From: Rhizobium sp. Q54
GTDB taxonomy: Bacteria > Bacteroidota > Bacteroidia > Flavobacteriales > Flavobacteriaceae
Direction: 5' to 3'
Length of the DNA: 6,184 bases
NCBI GenBank assembly: GCA_943324395.2
Contig: CALPLL020000109.1
Coordinates: 1 to 6,184 of the forward strand
In this document: positions 4,976-6,184 of the stretch, piece after piece
Position numbering within the stretch: position 1 is the first letter of the stretch
Layout of the letters: each line of letters opens with the position of its first letter
Translations under genes and position numbers: made by a program
The notes under the pieces: model-generated
Told to the model about the DNA's origin: nothing
The model's database searches: none
The model's input: only the letters and a program-made list of their open reading frames with translations

Positions 4976-6094
4976 TTAATTGTTAAGCATTACTGGCATT
5001 ACAAGCATGGTAACTGTTTCGCCTTCTTCCAATCCGTCTACTGGAGTTAAAATTCCAGCACGATTGGGTAATGACATTTCTAGCATAATCATATCCGATT
5101 GTAAATTAGTCAACATTTCTGTTAAAAATCTTGAGTTGAAACCAATTTGCATATCGTCACCTTGATAATCACATGTCAATCTTTCTTCTGCTTTGTTAGA
5201 ATAATCGATGTCTTCTGCTGATATATTCAATTCGGCACCAGCAATTTTCAAACGAATTTGGTGGGTAGTTTTATTTGAGAAAATCGCCACACGACGAACA
5301 GAATTTAAAAATTGCGTTCTGTCAATCATTAATTTATTTGGATTTTCTTTTGGAATAACCGCTTCGTAATTTGGATATTTACCATCAATCAATCGACACA
5401 TTAAAATGTAATTGTCAAAAGAGAAAGTTGCGTTGCTATCGTTGTATTCAATTTTTATTTCTGCATCTGATGTGCCTAAAATACTCTTCAAAATATTCAA
5501 AGGTTTTTTTGGCATAATAAAATCAGCTACTTGTGAAGATTTTACGTCAGTTCTAGCATATTTAACTAATTTATGAGCATCTGTTGCCACAAATGTTAAA
5601 CCTTCTGGTGAAAATTGGAAGAAAACTCCTGACATTACCGGACGTAAATCATCGTTTCCAGCAGCAAAAATAGTTTTGCTAATTGCAGTTGCCAAAACTT
5701 CTGCAGGAACTAATGTTGTCGATGGATTGTCAAGATTTACCGATTTTGGAAACTCGCTTCCTGGTGAATAAGCCAACGCATATTTTCCTGAATTGGAGCT
5801 AATTTCAATAGTGCTATTTTCTTCAACTGTGAAGGTAAGTGGTTGCTCAGGGAATGTTTTTAATATTTCTAAAAGTAATTTAGCAGGTACAGCAACACTT
5901 CCTTTGCTTTCAGAATCGATATCTAAAGTTGCAGACATGGTAGTTTCTAAATCAGAAGCAGAAACAGTTAATGTTTTGTTGTCTAATTCAAATAAGAAAT
6001 TATCTAAAATAGGTAAGGTGTTGCTACTGTTAATAACACTTCCTAATACTTGTAATTGTTTCAATAAGTACGAACTCGATACTATAAACTTCAT
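4976..6094 (-). CDS. dnaN: DNA polymerase III subunit beta (sliding clamp)
   Basis: DnaN forms the dimeric ring that holds DNA polymerase III on DNA and serves as a docking hub for replication and repair proteins. The 372 residues are the usual length, with three clamp domains (roughly 1-125, 126-247 and 248-372). Recognisable stretches are MKFIVSSSYLLKQL at the start, NTLPILDNFLFE (25-36), DLRPVMSGVFF (149-159), FVATDAHKLVKYA (168-180), MPKKPLNILKSIL (194-206), DGKYPNYEAVIPK (237-249) and the C-terminal MLVMPVML (363-370). The last corresponds to the VVMPMRL end of E. coli DnaN, part of the hydrophobic pocket that binds clamp-interacting peptides. The start is ATG at 6094, with no strong Shine-Dalgarno sequence, only an A-rich stretch upstream. 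dnaA is not beside it here, unlike the classical dnaA-dnaN operon. No key residue appears to be missing. Confidence 0.98.
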   Translation of the reverse strand: MKFIVSSSYLLKQLQVLGSVINSSNTLPILDNFLFELDNKTLTVSASDLETTMSATLDIDSESKGSVAVPAKLLLEILKTFPEQPLTFTVEENSTIEISSNSGKYALAYSPGSEFPKSVNLDNPSTTLVPAEVLATAISKTIFAAGNDDLRPVMSGVFFQFSPEGLTFVATDAHKLVKYARTDVKSSQVADFIMPKKPLNILKSILGTSDAEIKIEYNDSNATFSFDNYILMCRLIDGKYPNYEAVIPKENPNKLMIDRTQFLNSVRRVAIFSNKTTHQIRLKIAGAELNISAEDIDYSNKAEERLTCDYQGDDMQIGFNSRFLTEMLTNLQSDMIMLEMSLPNRAGILTPVDGLEEGETVTMLVMPVMLNN

Positions 6095-6122
6095 CTTTGG
6101 CTTTTTTTAATCAATCTTAAAA

Positions 6123-6137
6123 TCTGAATTTTTCAGA
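6123..6137 (-). other. Small hairpin in the dnaN 5' leader
   Basis: TCTGAA (6123-6128) and TTCAGA (6132-6137) are perfect complements around a three-base loop. It lies between the predicted promoter and the dnaN start, about 30 bases before the ATG. The stem is short and A/T-rich, and only four T residues follow it on the minus strand, so any regulatory role is speculative. Confidence 0.35.
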
Positions 6138-6157
6138 ATTATTATTATTTAGTTTTA

Positions 6158-6165
6158 CAAATATA
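6158..6165 (-). promoter_or_regulatory. -7 promoter box of dnaN (TATATTTG)
   Basis: On the minus strand TATATTTG is an exact match to TAnnTTTG, 63 bases upstream of the dnaN ATG, predicting a leader of roughly 55 bases. The expected -33 position lies at or past the window edge; the visible TTTG (6181-6178) is too close to be a standard -33 element. Confidence 0.6.
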
Positions 6166-6184
6166 TCTTAATCTTATCAAATAG

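Noticed and set aside
4980..5165. Plus-strand open frame opposite the dnaN 3' end
   Set aside because: Antisense shadow of the well-supported clamp gene.
5793..6110. Plus-strand open frame opposite the dnaN 5' end
   Set aside because: Antisense to conserved clamp coding; ends just past the dnaN start and shows no recognisable domain.
6123..6137. Riboswitch or attenuator in the dnaN leader
   Set aside because: Only a six-pair A/T-rich stem with a three-base loop is visible; no conserved aptamer features or convincing terminator alternative.

Overview
The window is AT-rich DNA from a member of the Bacteroidota, most likely Flavobacteriaceae close to Flavobacterium. Three things point there. 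The first protein ends in a type IX secretion system (T9SS) type B sorting domain. Bacteroidota-type -7 boxes (TAnnTTTG) precede three genes, and the starts lack clear Shine-Dalgarno sequences. MnmE and the beta clamp also read like flavobacterial versions. The species assignment is inference from sequence character, not from a search.

Layout: (1) 3-2636, plus strand: the 3' part (877 codons, 5' end outside the window) of a large secreted surface protein. It holds seven tandem PKD/Ig-like repeats of about 90 residues, a divergent Ig-like domain, a SprB-type repeat and a C-terminal T9SS type B domain. An intrinsic terminator follows at 2656-2686. (2) 2729-3274, plus strand: a 181-residue protein of unknown function. 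A -7 box sits only three bases before its ATG and a perfect 11-bp hairpin lies just inside the gene. (3) 3289-3438, plus strand: a probable 49-codon, lysine-rich small gene with a GTG start. (4) 3445-4845, minus strand: mnmE, complete, with its own promoter box. (5) 4976-6094, minus strand: dnaN, complete, with its own promoter box upstream and a strong terminator between it and mnmE.

The two plus-strand small genes converge on mnmE, with only six bases between the small gene's stop and the mnmE stop. dnaN and mnmE share a strand, but a terminator and a fresh promoter separate them, so they are probably separate transcription units. No intergenic stretch reaches 300 bases. No tRNA, rRNA, CRISPR array, insertion sequence or attachment site was seen.

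I did not find a convincing new biological system. The items most worth a second look are the uncharacterised 181-residue protein with its unusual 5' end, the overlooked small basic ORF beside it, and two related heptanucleotide-repeat tracts in opposite orientation inside the mnmE GTPase domain.
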